From Areca catechu (Eukaryota; Streptophyta; Magnoliopsida; Arecales; Arecaceae): DNA of 64,000 nucleotides. Positions 20,519 to 31,960 of this stretch are shown here, one piece after another. Position numbers and translations under genes: made by a program. Positions within the stretch are counted from its first letter, which is position 1. Each line of letters begins with the position of its first letter. The notes below the pieces were generated by a model. That model was not told the DNA's origin and did not search any database. It was given only the letters and a program-made list of their open reading frames with translations. Location of the stretch: assembly GCA_021397845.1 (NCBI GenBank), contig CM038053.1:147768041-147832040 (forward strand). The letters run 5' to 3'.

Positions 20519-20542
20519 CTGGGAGAATTGGTGCGGGCACCA
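20492..20542 (+). promoter_or_regulatory. Triple hairpin at the polypurine tract/U3 junction, element B
   Basis: Three perfect inverted repeats follow one another: ACTCGAC-AGG-GTCGAGT (20492-20508), CTCCCA-CCC-TGGGAG (20511-20525) and TGGTGC-GG-GCACCA (20529-20542). The last is the LTR terminus itself. The purine run GGGAGAA (20521-20527) sits in the second and is the likely polypurine primer. Confidence 0.7.
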
Positions 20543-22327
20543 GACTCAGAAGAAGACTTCAGAGCTCCATCTGGATCTCTGATTAACCTTGCCCGAAGAA
20601 TTAGGGTTTTTGGCTTGTAATAAGGGTTGACTTGATCAACTCAATTTTAGTTTGAGTCTGTATTATCTGCAATTTTTATTTTGTTGAGTCATGTTGACTC
20701 AGTAGTGGACTAGGGCTTCAACCTAGGGTGTTACATTTTCTTCCTAGGCCAAGCAAGTGGGCGCCACACTCCCAGCCACACTCCCAGCCATACGCCTGAG
20801 TCCAGGGGGCGCCACATCTCCATCAAGCAAGCTTTGGTCCCTACACCACAGATAGCAGCTCCCCTCTTTCATGCGCCAATTGAGGAGAAATCCACCAGGG
20901 GTCCATAAATCAAGGGGGTGGCCCAAGACTTCCCAAAAGAACCAAACTATAAAAGGGAAGAAATTCTCTTGGAGAGGAATTCAAGGAGGTGCCCATTACC
21001 TGCCAGAAATATTCAAAACAAAGTTAGAAGGAGCCATAACTTGGGGAGAAAGAAAAGGAGGTATCCAAAAAGGGTTGAGCCATGGAAGGAAGGAGATTTC
21101 TCTTGAAAAAATAAGGTTAGGAGGCACCCTAATCATTCCAACTAAAGCCAGATATAAAAGGCAACAAATTTTCTCTTGGAGGGCAAGGTTAAGAGGCACC
21201 CAAACACTTCCAGATAAGGCCAAGCATAGAAGGAAAAAAATATTTTCTTGGAGGTCAAGACAAGGAGGCGCCACCCACTTTCCTTTTTGAAGCTTCAATC
21301 AACTTTGGAATTAATTGGCCGGCCATATGAGTAGGGATTGATATCCTAATTTGAAGATCCCCTCCTTTAGTCCCACATGGGAAGATGTAAAACCCTACTC
21401 TCTTGTAATGGCCTATAAATTAAACCCCCATGTAAGTTTGAAAAAAAAATAGATGAATGAAACCAAATTTTTTTTGTGAGCAAACTTTGTGTTTTCTCTC
21501 TTCCGCACTTGCTTCCAGGTGTTGAGCTCCGTGAGGGAGTAAATCCGGGTTCCCCAGGAACCTTGAGGAGGTGTGAGATCTCCAAAACCCCAAACCCTAG
21601 GTTAGCCACTTCACTCCCAAACCCTAGCTGCCCATCACCCTTCTCTTTCCACCAAGCCCTAGCATATCCCACCTCCCACGGCCTCTCTCTCCATGTCCAG
21701 GCCGACCACCAGCATTCAACTACAGCCCGAATACATCAGATCCAAAGTTCTTTCCAGAGGAAGTCGAACAGCCTTCAAGAGAATCCGGATCTCAGCGACA
21801 TCAGCCTTCAAGTTCTTCGAACTGGTAAATCCTTCCCTGAGTCTCTGAATCCATCACTTGTTTTTCTTCTTCCCAGATCTTGAGTCCAAGAGAAGTCGAC
21901 CCAGCCACGAGACCAGTATTGGAGGATCCATTACGAAGATAGCCGAATCCGAGGATCCAACAATCTGCTCGAGAGAGTTCTTCCACCCAAATTCTGTGAG
22001 ATCACTGTCTGGTTGGTAAACCATCTCTCCTCTTTATTTCTGTCTTGTTGAAAGCTCAGAGCGAAACCCTAGGTCTGGGAGTTTCTCAATCCCCAGCGAT
22101 CCGTTACTTCTGAACTACTCTGATAACCTAGTTCTTCTAAATTGTGCTTTCAATCATTACCTAGTTTCCTTCAACTTAGTTTAGCTTTACTTTGAGTCAA
22201 AGCCAATTTCTAAAATATATAAAAAAAAATAAAAAAATAAAAGAATTAATTTTAATTTACTTCTGCATACGCTTCTTTGTTCTTTGTTCTGCATCAATTT
22301 TGGTATCAGAGTATTCGTTCTGCATCA
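20529..22327 (+). repeat. Element B, 3' LTR
   Basis: It starts TGGTGCGGGC and ends GTTCTGCATCA, followed by the CCTGG duplication. TATA box at 21413-21420. As in the 5' LTR, a PBS-like TGGTATCAGAGT with its flanking U5 end lies inside the LTR, about 30 bases before its end, which shows the extra unit was transmitted with the LTR. Confidence 0.9.
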
Positions 22328-22767
22328 CCTGGTCTATGAATATATTTTGGCATCTGGAAGGGAATATGGGCATCTAGAGGGCATCTACAAGGAATCAGGG
22401 TTTCTGATTTTCCTCTTGGGGTCTTCAAATCTTCAAGTTGGGTTGGACTTGGGCTAAACTTCAATGTCTTCAATCTAGTTGGACTTGGTCTTCACTTGTA
22501 TGATGTGGTCTTGAGTCTTCAGTATGCCTAGACAGGACTTAAAAAAATAAAATTAGCTCAACATGAGCGGACTAGTATTGGACTGAACTAGCTCAACACG
22601 AGCTGACTAGTACATAACTGAAATAACAACTCAAAAGACTCAAATGACAACTAAAATGGACTCAGATAGGCTAAGCCCTTATCACAGATGGACTCATAAA
22701 TTATTGATCAATCCATAGAGGGTTGAAAAGCCTCTATCTTATTATGGTGCCTCTGGTGTCCGCACCA

Positions 22768-23330
22768 ATTCTCCCGTGGTGGGAGGAACTCGACCATGTC
22801 GAGTGAAGATCAGACTGGCTCACATATCTCTCGAGAAGGTCTGGGTTGAGGCATTACATGTCCTCTCAAGAAATCTACAAATCGTTCGACTCTGGCCGGC
22901 CTTACCATCGGACCAGGAAGCATTGATAGCCACTACCCTAGGTCGTGATGGCTTGATCGTCCAGGATACGCTCGATCTGCTTCTCCTCTCTTACGCCAAA
23001 TTTTTAGTGGACACTCTGGGTTAGGGTCACTCACAATAGGAGGGGATAGGTCCAAAAGCCTCACTAGGTATCACTGTCGGTTCCCTGTACTCAATCAGGT
23101 CTATAATATTGAAGGTAGAACTAATGCCCAAAACCAAAGGCAGGTCTAACACCTAGGTATTTGATCCAACCTTCTCTATCACTTTAAAAGGTCTGGCTCT
23201 ACGAGCATGAAGCTTCTTTTAGGCTTAAGCCTAACCAAAATGGAATCCACTACATCAAATTCTTTGGTCCATCTTCGGGACTTAGCCAGTTATTTTAAGA
23301 TTAGTGCAAGTGGTGAACATGCTAGGCACA
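22768..23330 (-). pseudogene. Integrase C-terminus and chromodomain remnant, element C
   Basis: Read on the minus strand, a heavily mutated GPF/Y-type segment (about 23050-23230) is followed by a degenerate chromodomain-like part and then by the polypurine junction at 22768-22800 (CTCGAC-CATG-type inverted repeat, CTCCC/GGGAG). Many stops and shifts are present. The assignment relies on alignment with B and D. Confidence 0.65.
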
Positions 23331-23435
23331 TGCAGACTCCTAACAAGATGATGCAAAGGACTCAAACTAACACCTAATAGACTTGACTTTGCATTCCTAT
23401 CAAAGAAAATTTATTAGACTTTTATGGGCCTAAAC

Positions 23436-24911
23436 CTAAGAGACTATAGACTCTCTAGGTCTGACCCTAGTGTGGTGTGCACAAGAGTATTTACAATGGA
23501 CTCCAAGCAAATGCCAAAGGGTATGCCAGAAGTAGGTAGCAAATGGGATGGGCTCTATGGATCCTTGCAACCTAGTAACCTCAACAAAATTTAACCTAAT
23601 AGTTCTAGGCACATGAGAAAACTTAAGAAAGGGTAGGAAATAGGAAGTGGGTTCAGAATTAGTATGGTAGGGTGGAGAAAAAGGTTCCGGGTTAGCTGGA
23701 TAAAGTAGAATAAAAGAAGGCATGTCAGGGACTAATCCTAGACTAATGAGGCTAAGCTTACGGGGTTGCGGTATATCTATGGGCAAGAAAAGGTCCATGC
23801 TATGGAAGGATGGGTCAACAATTTCTCGGAAGGGATCTTCAATAGGAATGGTAGGAAGAGATTCATCCTGAGGGCAATGGGTTAAGTAATCCAAATCCTC
23901 AATAAAGTCTTCTTGTTCATGGAATTTAGGAATAGGCTCTACAATTAGATCCTTTTCTAGTATTTCCTTAGGTAAAATCCTAGTATCAGAGTTCTCTTCC
24001 TCTAATTGTTCTTCCACTATAGCTTTAGGTTGGATATGGTCAAGGTCAACTAGCTCTGGGTTGGTTTCTACCTGGGTATCTACTGGGTCAGCTAATTCTA
24101 GGTCTATTAAAGGTATCTCCTCTTCTCCTTCATACTCATCCACTAGGCTCGCATCAGCTTCATGCACTTCTACATTAATGTATGCCTTGTCAATCTTAGG
24201 AATGGTTAGAGAAGGTCGGCTAGGGAAAAATTGGCTAGGTCCTGGTTTTTGATTATGGACAGTAATCCTAGTAGGTTCAGGTTGCCTAAGGGGTAGTGGC
24301 TCACTACTGGGCTCATATTTAGGGATACTAATCCTATGGGGTTCAAGTTGACTAGGAAAAATTTGACTAGTACTAGGCTGATACTTAGGGGTTATTGGTT
24401 CTTTGGGCTCATAGGACAAGGGTGCAGATCTATGGGTCATGGAATTATAGGATCTGGGGTCATAGGATTTAGGTTCAACTCTATGGGTCTTGGGTCTACT
24501 TGGCTCATGGGATATGGGCTCATAGGTTCTAGAGGAGTAGGATTTGGAGTCATAAGATCTATAGGTATTAGGTATATAGGTTAAAGATGGCTCAGGTTTG
24601 CATCTAGTCTGGGTCCTCCTAGGTTCAGGATTATAGTATGGGTCAGGATGATGGACTCTCCTAGGTCCAACCTCATGGTATGGATCAGGATTTGGGATCC
24701 TCCTAGGTTCTGTATCATAATAAGGGTCATGGCGAAGGGTTCTCCTAGGCTGGGGAGGTGACTCAAGTTCAGGTTCAGGTTTGGATATGGTTTGGGTCCT
24801 ACGAGTTTTCTTAAAGGTTTCTCGTCGAGCATCTAGTTGATCAAGTCTACGATTGAAGGATTGGACTAACCTCTCTCCAAGGGCATCAATTTTAGCATGA
24901 AGATGATCCAT
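23436..24911 (-). CDS. 491-residue Gag-derived protein with integrase-core-like tail (element C)
   Basis: This is the longest intact ORF of the non-autonomous elements. Residues 1-30 resemble the Gag N-terminal coiled coil (LGERLVQSFNRRLDQLDARRE). Residues about 50-100 contain Pro/Arg/Tyr repeats (EPRRIPNPDPYHEVGPRR type). Residues 100-245 are Ser/Tyr/Pro-rich. Residues 245-335 form the acidic linker (ADASLVDEYEGEEE). The last about 75 residues (FVEVTRLQGSIEPIPFATYFWHTLWHLLG) resemble the segment around the second catalytic Asp of Ty3/gypsy integrases, but with the Asp-Arg-Asp motif gone. Capsid core, zinc knuckle and protease are all absent. H and E carry broken relatives. The ATG at 24909-24911 is the first after the leader and corresponds to MDND starts in E. 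The function is unknown; it may still bind partner Gag or be under no constraint. Confidence 0.75.
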   Translation of the reverse strand: MDHLHAKIDALGERLVQSFNRRLDQLDARRETFKKTRRTQTISKPEPELESPPQPRRTLRHDPYYDTEPRRIPNPDPYHEVGPRRVHHPDPYYNPEPRRTQTRCKPEPSLTYIPNTYRSYDSKSYSSRTYEPISHEPSRPKTHRVEPKSYDPRSYNSMTHRSAPLSYEPKEPITPKYQPSTSQIFPSQLEPHRISIPKYEPSSEPLPLRQPEPTRITVHNQKPGPSQFFPSRPSLTIPKIDKAYINVEVHEADASLVDEYEGEEEIPLIDLELADPVDTQVETNPELVDLDHIQPKAIVEEQLEEENSDTRILPKEILEKDLIVEPIPKFHEQEDFIEDLDYLTHCPQDESLPTIPIEDPFREIVDPSFHSMDLFLPIDIPQPRKLSLISLGLVPDMPSFILLYPANPEPFSPPYHTNSEPTSYFLPFLKFSHVPRTIRLNFVEVTRLQGSIEPIPFATYFWHTLWHLLGVHCKYSCAHHTRVRPRESIVS

Positions 24912-25844
24912 GGATTCTGGGAAATGGTGAATGAGATGGGATTCCTAATCTAATGCTCATGCAGGACTCGATCATACCGGCTACAGCTGACTAGACCTAG
25001 AGTTCAAAACTAAGGGCTCAATCAGAGTAGCAAACTACCCTATAGTAACCCTGTACTCAGCCAGGCAGGTGTAAGGGGAGTGTTAGGTCCCTGATTGCCA
25101 ATCCTAGACACCAATCAGAGATTGGCCTAGTAGGCAGACTAGCACACAAGCCCATAGAGACTGAATCCCTAAACCATCATTCTAGACACAGAGCACAAAG
25201 CACACACAGGTTAGCTTGACACAATGATCTGATACTTAGCCCGGGCACGACCAGTTGATGTCTCTAGCCAACTAGTGCAAATTAAGTGTAGTTAATTTTA
25301 GTTTAAGCTTGGGACCAAATGCAAGGGCTGTGGTTTTCGGCTAAGGAGAGGTTATTAACTCCTTCCCTTATCTGATATAGCAAGAGTACCCTTAAAGGTA
25401 AATTATGCAATGATGGCAGGCAGATGATGCAAATTAGGGTTAGATGTTTTGGTAGCTTTTATATATGTTATTTTTATTTATTTATTTTTTTTGGTATTTT
25501 CATAAACATAAAAAAACTTGCAAATTATGGCCTAATATGTAGAAAATATAGTAAAATTAAAAGATATGCAAAAGGGATACTAAACAAAACCCCAAACCTT
25601 CCAAAATTGTCTTGCTGAAAAACAGAGCCTAAAATTGGCAGGCTGTATTTTGGCTTGAAGAAAATTCACAGGATGAAATATAATATTAAAAAATTCTTAA
25701 AATTACTGTTAATCATGATAAATCCAGAAAAATAAATTTCAAAATTTTTGGAGTTTTTATCAGAGAGAAATAATTTAAATAACAGAGCATATACAGACTG
25801 AAAAATTACAGAAAACAAGCCCTAATCTAAGCTCTGATACCAAA
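24912..25844 (-). promoter_or_regulatory. Leader of element C with PBS, hairpin and conserved block
   Basis: The minus-strand order from the LTR is: primer-binding site at 25831-25842 (GCTCTGATACCA on plus), AT-rich part, conserved hairpin at 25342-25370, and conserved block at 25030-25275 (GGCAGGTGTAAGGGGAGTG on plus). No gene is seen in this stretch. Confidence 0.65.
25342..25370 (-). ncRNA. Conserved leader hairpin, element C
   Basis: The plus-strand reading is TAAGGAGAGG, TTATTAACT, CCTTCCCTTA. In the element RNA all but one stem position can pair, counting a wobble. Confidence 0.5.
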
Positions 25845-27246
25845 TGATGTGGGACTAATATGCATTCAATTCTTTTTGTATATTTTATATGTGGGGTTAG
25901 GTGATTAATTTCCAAATTTTAGATCAAAATTAGTTATAGAGAATTTGGTATGAATTTTTTAAGCCAAGCATGCAGATTAGAACCTGGAAAAGTACTAAAG
26001 AAGGATCGCAGGGCTGAGAACCCTCGGTTAGAGCAAGTTCTCCAACAATATAAAGACTGGAGGTAGAGGGGGTGTACCTGACAATGTCTGAAGTACACGG
26101 TGAAGATAACAGTGAAGGGATCTCTCGTTCCTCGATGGATGCAGCCTGGAAAATCGAGCCAAAGACCCGCGGATACCCGGCTTTCTACTCTGTGGTCTGA
26201 TTGAGGTTTGGCTGGAGTCATTGGATTTGTAGGACCTCGATGACCTGCAAACGACCTGTCAGAGGTTAGAAAACTCAGAGGAAATCAAGAAAACAAAGAA
26301 AAATAGCAATGGAAAGAAAGTTTTGGAGGGGGCTGGAAGGATGGTTGGTGGCAAGAAAATGGTTGCAAACACCGGGAAGAAGAACTCTCAAACCCCTTTA
26401 TGCACACAGCAGGATAATCACTCAAAGCAATAGAAGAACTCAAGGTTTATTTCATATATCAAAATCAATCCTCATACAATAGAGTAGGGTCCTTTAAATA
26501 GACCCTTAGTCTTTGCTTCAAGTAAGGATACATTAGTCTTTACATAAGAATCCTACTCCTACTCAAACCGTAGCTAGAAAATAAGGAAACATTAGATAAA
26601 AAAAATCTCTAAAAATTCTCTTGACTTGGTCAACACTCCAAGGATGCCTAGGGGGGCGTGTTGGGATTCTAAGAGCAGCAAGAGGCCAGACCAAAGGGGC
26701 TTGGGCGCATGGGCTTGGGCCTTTGGAAGCTGGGGTGGCCTGGTAGCCAGGTAGCAGGAATATTCCTTTGTATCTTGCTTCTTAGGGGCTTGGGCTTGGC
26801 ACCTGGGCTTGATTTCTTTGGGCTAGGATATAGGTGGACCTCTGAAATCATGGATGCCCTGGTATATAAATATTCTGGCATCTGGAAGGGAATCTGGGCA
26901 TCTAGAGGGCATCTACAAGGAATCAGGGTTTTTGATTTTCTTCCTGGGGTCTTCAAATCTTCAAGCTGGGTTGTACTTGGGCTAAACTTCCATGTCTTCA
27001 ATCTAGTTGGACTTGGTTTTCACTTGTTTGATGTGGTCTTGAGTCTACAGTATGCTTGGATAGGACTCAAAAAAATAAAAATAGCTCAACATGAGCTGAC
27101 TAGCATTGGACTGAACTAGCTCAACATGAGTTGACTAGTACAAAACTGAAATAACAACTCAAAAGACTCAAATAACAACTAAAATGGACTCATATAGGCT
27201 AAGCCCTTATTATAGATGGACTCATAAATTATTGATCAATCCATAG

Positions 27247-28923
27247 TGATGCAGAATGGATATGTGGGATGCGAAAGCAAATTAAAATTAATATATTTTT
27301 TTTTTTTATTTATTTTCAGAAGTCGGCTTTGACTCAAAGGAAAGATAAACTAATGTTGAAAGAAACTAAGAAATGACAGAAAGCACAATTAAAAGGAGTG
27401 GATTATCAGAGTAACTCAGAAGTAGGATCGCTGGGGATTGAGAAACCCCCAGACCTAGGGTTTACTCCTCTTTCAAGAAACAGACGAAGAGAGAAGAGAA
27501 GGTTTTATACCTGACTGTGATATCTCCCGTTGCTTCAATTGAAGGACACTCTCGAGCAGATTGTAGGATCCTTGGAGATGGGGTATCTTCGCAATAGATC
27601 CTCAGATTGTAGTCCTATGGCAAGGTTGGCCTTCTTCTTGAACTCAGGATCTGGAAGAAGAAGAACAAAAAAAAAAAAAACCAGAAACTCAAAGAAAGAC
27701 ACTGACCTGAGGACTTAATGAAGATTGTTGGATGTAGAAGTTCCGGAGATCTTGATACTGATCTGACTCTTCGTTGAACTTGCTCTGTAGTTGAAACAGT
27801 TGATCTGAACCTGGATGCTGGTGACCGGCTTCGATGTGGAAGAGAGGGGCCGTGGGATGAAGATGGAAAATTAGGGTTTGGTGGTGGTGGAGTAGAGATG
27901 GGTGGACTAAGCTAGGGTTTTGGGGTTGGAGATCTCACACCTCCTCAAGGTTCCTAGGGAACCCGGATTTACTCCCTCATGGAGCTCAACACTTGAATAC
28001 AAGTGCGGAAGAGAGAAACAAAAAGTTGCTCACAAAGAAATTGATTTCATTCATTTTTTTTTCAAGAGTTACATAGAATTGAATATATAGACATAACAAA
28101 GAAATAAAATTTCATACACTTCCCATGTGGGACTAATAGGACTAACCCACACTTTAGGCATCAAATTCTCTTCCCAAGACTCCTTCCATGAGTGGGCAAC
28201 CCAAAAACTCCAAGAAAACTTGAAAATCAGCTCCAAATGGCAGGTTATGGGGGTGTCTCCTAGTATCTCTCCATGAATCAAGGATTTTTCCTTCATGGTT
28301 TGGCTCTTTTGGATACCTCCTAGTCTTGCTCCACAAGTTTAGGCTTCTTCCTTTCATGGCTTTGGCACTTTAGGAATTTTTGGGTGCCTCCTTGATTTTC
28401 TCCCCAAGACATGCTCTCTTCCCTTTTATAACTTGGGTTTTTATGGAACATTGTGGGGCACCTCCTTGATCCTCTCTTCAAGAAAAATTCTTGCCATCCT
28501 GGCTTGGGTTTATCTGGAAAGAAGTTGGCTCCTCCTTGGATTGAGGTATCTTGATGGATTTTTTCCCCAAGTGGCGCATGAAAGAAGGGACCTGCTTTCT
28601 TGTGGTGTGGGGACCAAGGCACACTGGATGGAGATGTGGCACCTCCTGGACTCTGGCATGTGGTTGGGAGTGTGGCGCCCACTTGCTTGGTCCTGGGAGA
28701 AAATGTGGCACCTTGGAGAAGACCTAGACCACTACTAGGACTTGTATTGAGTCAACATGACTCAACAAAATTTAAATTGCAGGGAAATACAGACTCAAAC
28801 TAAAATTGAGTTGACCAAGTCAAACCTTATTACAAAACTAGAAAACCCTAATTCTTCGGGCAATGTCAATCAAAGATCCAGATGGAGCCCTGAAGTCTTC
28901 TTCTGAGTCTGGTGCCCGCACCA
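27247..28923 (-). repeat. Element D, 3' LTR
   Basis: On plus it runs from TGATGCAGAATGG to GTGCCCGCACCA. Minus TATA-like sequence (GAATATATAGAC on plus) lies at 28079-28090. Unlike the LTRs of B, its U5 end carries no embedded PBS unit. Confidence 0.9.
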
Positions 28924-28962
28924 ATTCTCCCGGGATGGGAGGAACTCGACCCTGTCGAGTAT
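28924..28962 (-). promoter_or_regulatory. Polypurine tract and hairpins, element D
   Basis: On plus: ATTCTCCCGGGATGGGAGGA then ACTCGACCCTGTCGAGT. The ACTCGAC/GTCGAGT stem is perfect, and the CTCCC/GGGAG stem is kept with a longer loop than in B. Confidence 0.65.
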
Positions 28963-29640
28963 GGATCAAGCTGGCTCTGGTATCTCTCCAAGTGGTCTGG
29001 GTCCAATTCTTGTAATTCTTCTCGGGAGATCCAAGAGTTATCAGAATCTGGCCTTCCTTGCCAGCGGACCAGGTATCTTTGGTATCCTCGATTACGAGTA
29101 GAGATAACCTGATCATCCAGGATCTTTTCAATCTGCTCTTTCCTCACAGGCCAGTTTGTTGGTGGACACACAGGGTTGGGTTCACTCTCAAGAGCAGGAT
29201 TAGGCTCAAAAAGGCTCACTGGGAATCACAGCTGGCTCTCTATACTCTACTAGGTCTGTAATGTTGAAAGTGGAGCTAATGCCTAGTTCTGAAGGCAACT
29301 CGAGCACATAGGCATTGGACCCTACTATCTTCACCACTCTAAATGGTCCAGCTCCTCTAGCATGTAACTTTCTAACAGTTCCAGGAGGAAACCGTTCAGG
29401 CCTCACCTTTGAGAATCAGCCAACTTCTTATAAGTTTCATTACTTAAATTTATTTTGGCATGAATTTCTTTATGCAAGTCCTTTACATGCTATGCAAGTG
29501 CATCAAGAGACTTGTGTGTGTGGACTAATAGTGAATTCAGATCAAGTGGTGTGTGAGGCTTGTATCCATGAACAATTTCAAAGGGACTCTAGCCTATAGA
29601 CCTATTGATCGAAACATTATATGCAAATTTAGTCCTGGAC
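28960..29640 (-). pseudogene. Integrase C-terminus with chromodomain, element D
   Basis: Minus-strand order: a degenerate end of the integrase core (about 29640-29430), a small deletion, then RPERFPPGTVRKLHARGAGP and FRVVKIVGSNAYVLELPSEL (29406-29240). After a frame change comes an open chromodomain, IEKILDDQVIST, YQRYLVRWQGRPDSDNSW, LQELDPDHLERYQSQ (about 29160-28970). This frame continues through the polypurine region into the LTR. The chromodomain has the conserved aromatic and Trp positions expected of chromoviral integrases. Confidence 0.82.
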
Positions 29641-29801
29641 AAAATACAAATCCCAATTCCTGGTGCTCTCAATCAAACCAAAATCTGAGCCAAAGCCTAG
29701 TAAAGGGTCAAGAAAAACTAAACTAGACTGACGATGCATTCCTAAAGAATGGACTTTATTCCAAAGGATCCCTAGGTCTAAACCTAACAAACTAAGGCTC
29801 T

Positions 29802-31622
29802 CTAGGTTTGACCTTGGGTCGGAGGAGGGCATGCAGAGCATGAAAACTTATTATGGATGCCTAGTAGGTGCCATAAGGTCTTCCAGAAGTAGGTGGCAAA
29901 CCTAATAGGTTCTAAGGAGTCTTGCAACCTAGAGATCTCAGTAAAGTGTAATCCCATAGCTCTAGAAACATGAGAAGATTCAGGGAAGGGTAGGAAATAA
30001 GAATCAGAGTTTTGAGGTGGCTTATCAGAAACAAGAAACAAACCTTGGTTATTCAGGATGACCTTAAAATGAGGACATTGTTCTATAGGTGCACTCATCC
30101 AAACCTCATGATTTGCTCTAGGAGGGTCTACAAGTGCAAGTTCTAGGGTAGGCTGGGTGCTCCTAGAAGGTAGAAGGTTATCAGGAAGGTCTTTGGAATG
30201 TTTATCTAAAAAGTCCTCTAAGCTACTGTCTTTTTCTTGTTCTTGGACCTTCTCAATGGGCAATTCTTGTGAACCCCTTCCTTCTTCACACTTCTCTACC
30301 AGATTTGACTCAGGGGTGTCTTCTTTGGATTCCTCAATGAGTTCAGGGGTATTCTCACTTAAACTTTCATTTGGTGTAATTTCCTCTTCCTGAACATCCT
30401 CAAAAAAGTCTTCTTTTAGGGTTAGCTCCTGAATTCCTTGAGTGGCAGGGGTCCCCTGAATAACCCCATTAGGTAGGAGTTGGTTAATTGAATTATTGGG
30501 AGAGATATCCTCAAATTCTTCTTCTTCATATTCATCTATCAAACTTATGTTAGGCTCATTTATTTCTTCCTCAATCTCACTAAAATGTTCTAATCTATTC
30601 TCCTTTGATTCCTCTTTAAGTACGGCTCTGGTCAGGTCAACTAATTTTGGGATGGCCATGCCTAACTCCTTCTCAGTGTTATCCTTCTGGTCAAGAGGTG
30701 ACACAAGTGGGAATTGACAAACAAAAGTCTGGTTCACTACGGGTGTCGGATCAATCGGAACTTGACTCAAGTTGGTAGAGGTTGGCTTTAAGTCCAAAGT
30801 ACTTGATTGGTTATATCTTAAAGACCACTCATAGTCTTGGGCTTCTTGGTAGGCTCGGTCTAACTTATTGGTTATTTCAAGGCATAGCTTCCTATAAATG
30901 TCTTGGTATAACCCAACCCTAAACCTCGATGTGATCTGAGCTTCGGTCTCAATGGTATTGCATTTCATGTCATACCACTGGAAGTCCTCGATATATTTAG
31001 ATACAGGCCTATTACCTTGTCGTAATTGGTACCATTGGTCTAAAAGTCTTTTCCCATAGGATCTACCTAGGTACCTATCTCTCAACTTACTTCTCATATC
31101 TCTCCAAGTATATATTTCCTCTTTTCTTTGATAACACTCATGCTCAATAGCATACCAATGCGACCTAGCATGTTTGGTGAACTTGGTTTTGGCCAACCTA
31201 ACTTGTCCTAATTCCGATATGTTAGTGCACTCAAAATATCGATCCATTTGTTCTTTCCACTTAATATATGTCTCTTATCTTCCATCAAAAGTGGGTGCAT
31301 AAGGTTCGGTGTTCCTAACGGGTCCCTTTTCTGAGTCAACCAAGTATGGATATAGGCTCCTAGGGTTATGCTCGGGATCACGGTATAAGGTCCTCCTAGG
31401 CTCCTGGCATGGGTGAGGTTGGGGCCTATTAAATTTTGGATCAGGGATCCAATTTTGATGTCTACGTTTCTCAAGTCCCTGGGCTTGGTCTCTAAACTGG
31501 GCAAAACCCACATTCATATACTGACTCAATTTGGTCATACTTTCAGTAAGAGTTCTAATCATGGCCTCTAAATCAGGTTGGGTTTGACCAGGTTGGTAGG
31601 GTACTCCATTCTGGGTGGACAT
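29802..31622 (-). pseudogene. Gag-integrase-core-remnant ORF of element D, one in-frame stop
   Basis: The start is MSTQNGVPYQPGQTQ at 31622. After the coiled-coil and Pro/Arg N-terminus, the capsid core is complete (MDRYFECTNISELGQVRLAK, WRDMRSKLRDRYLG, LLDQWYQLRQGNRPVSKYIE, about 31250-30830). The frame then passes into a long acidic linker without zinc knuckle or protease. It continues through LEDFLDKHSKDLPDNLLPSR, resembling the RT start, to the eroded integrase core (GLHFTEISRLQDSLEPIRFA, TYFWKTLWHLLGIHNKFS) and ends in PPTQGQT, reminiscent of the HPQTDGQT motif. Only one stop (TAA at 31275-31277) interrupts about 600 codons. A long open frame with so little decay indicates recent activity. 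Confidence 0.82.
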
Positions 31623-31689
31623 GATGATGCAAGCAAGCACACCAAATGAGACTCGACTGAAACGACTACGGGCTAACTAGACCTAGAGC

Positions 31690-31960
31690 CCAAACTAGAT
31701 GCCTAATCAGAGTGGCAAGCTAGTCTGTAGTAACTTGGGACTCAGCCAGGCAGGTGTAAGGGGAGTGTTAGGTCCCTAATTGCCAATCCTAGACACCAAT
31801 CAGAGATTGGCCAGGTAGGCGGACCAGCACACAAGCCCTTCGGGATAGAATCCCTGAACCACCGTTCTAGACACTGAGTACAAAGCACACACAGAGTAAC
31901 TAGACAAACTGACTCAACATTAGCCTAGACCCGACTTGTTGGTGTCCCTAGCCCACTAGG
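31690..31960 (-). promoter_or_regulatory. Conserved leader block, element D
   Basis: On plus: AGGCAGGTGTAAGGGGAGTG, then TTGCCAATCCTAGACACCAA, GATTGGCCAGGTAGGCGGAC and ACCCGACTTGTTGGTGTCCC. These are the complements of the parts found in A, B, C and I, in the same order relative to Gag. Confidence 0.55.

Larger units (their letters stand above)
15255..22327 (+). mobile_element. Element B: non-autonomous chromovirus-like retrotransposon
   Basis: The element has LTRs at 15255-17032 and 20529-22327 and a perfect target duplication CCTGG (15250-15254 and 22328-22332). It is inserted in the 3' LTR of C; the uninterrupted target sequence is visible near 26860 and 61310. The internal region holds a primer-binding site, a Gag-like ORF without capsid core, an integrase-core remnant, the integrase C-terminus and a chromodomain. 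There is no protease, RT or RNase H. Confidence 0.93.
14678..22767 (-). repeat. Element C, 3' LTR, truncated and split by B
   Basis: The pieces are 14678-15254 and 22333-22767. The minus-strand start TGGTGCGGACACCAG is at the right end, directly next to the polypurine junction. The other end stops at 14678, where similarity to the 5' LTR (from about 26275) begins. TTTAAATAG (minus CTATTTAAA) near 14890 corresponds to the TATA-like box. Confidence 0.8.
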
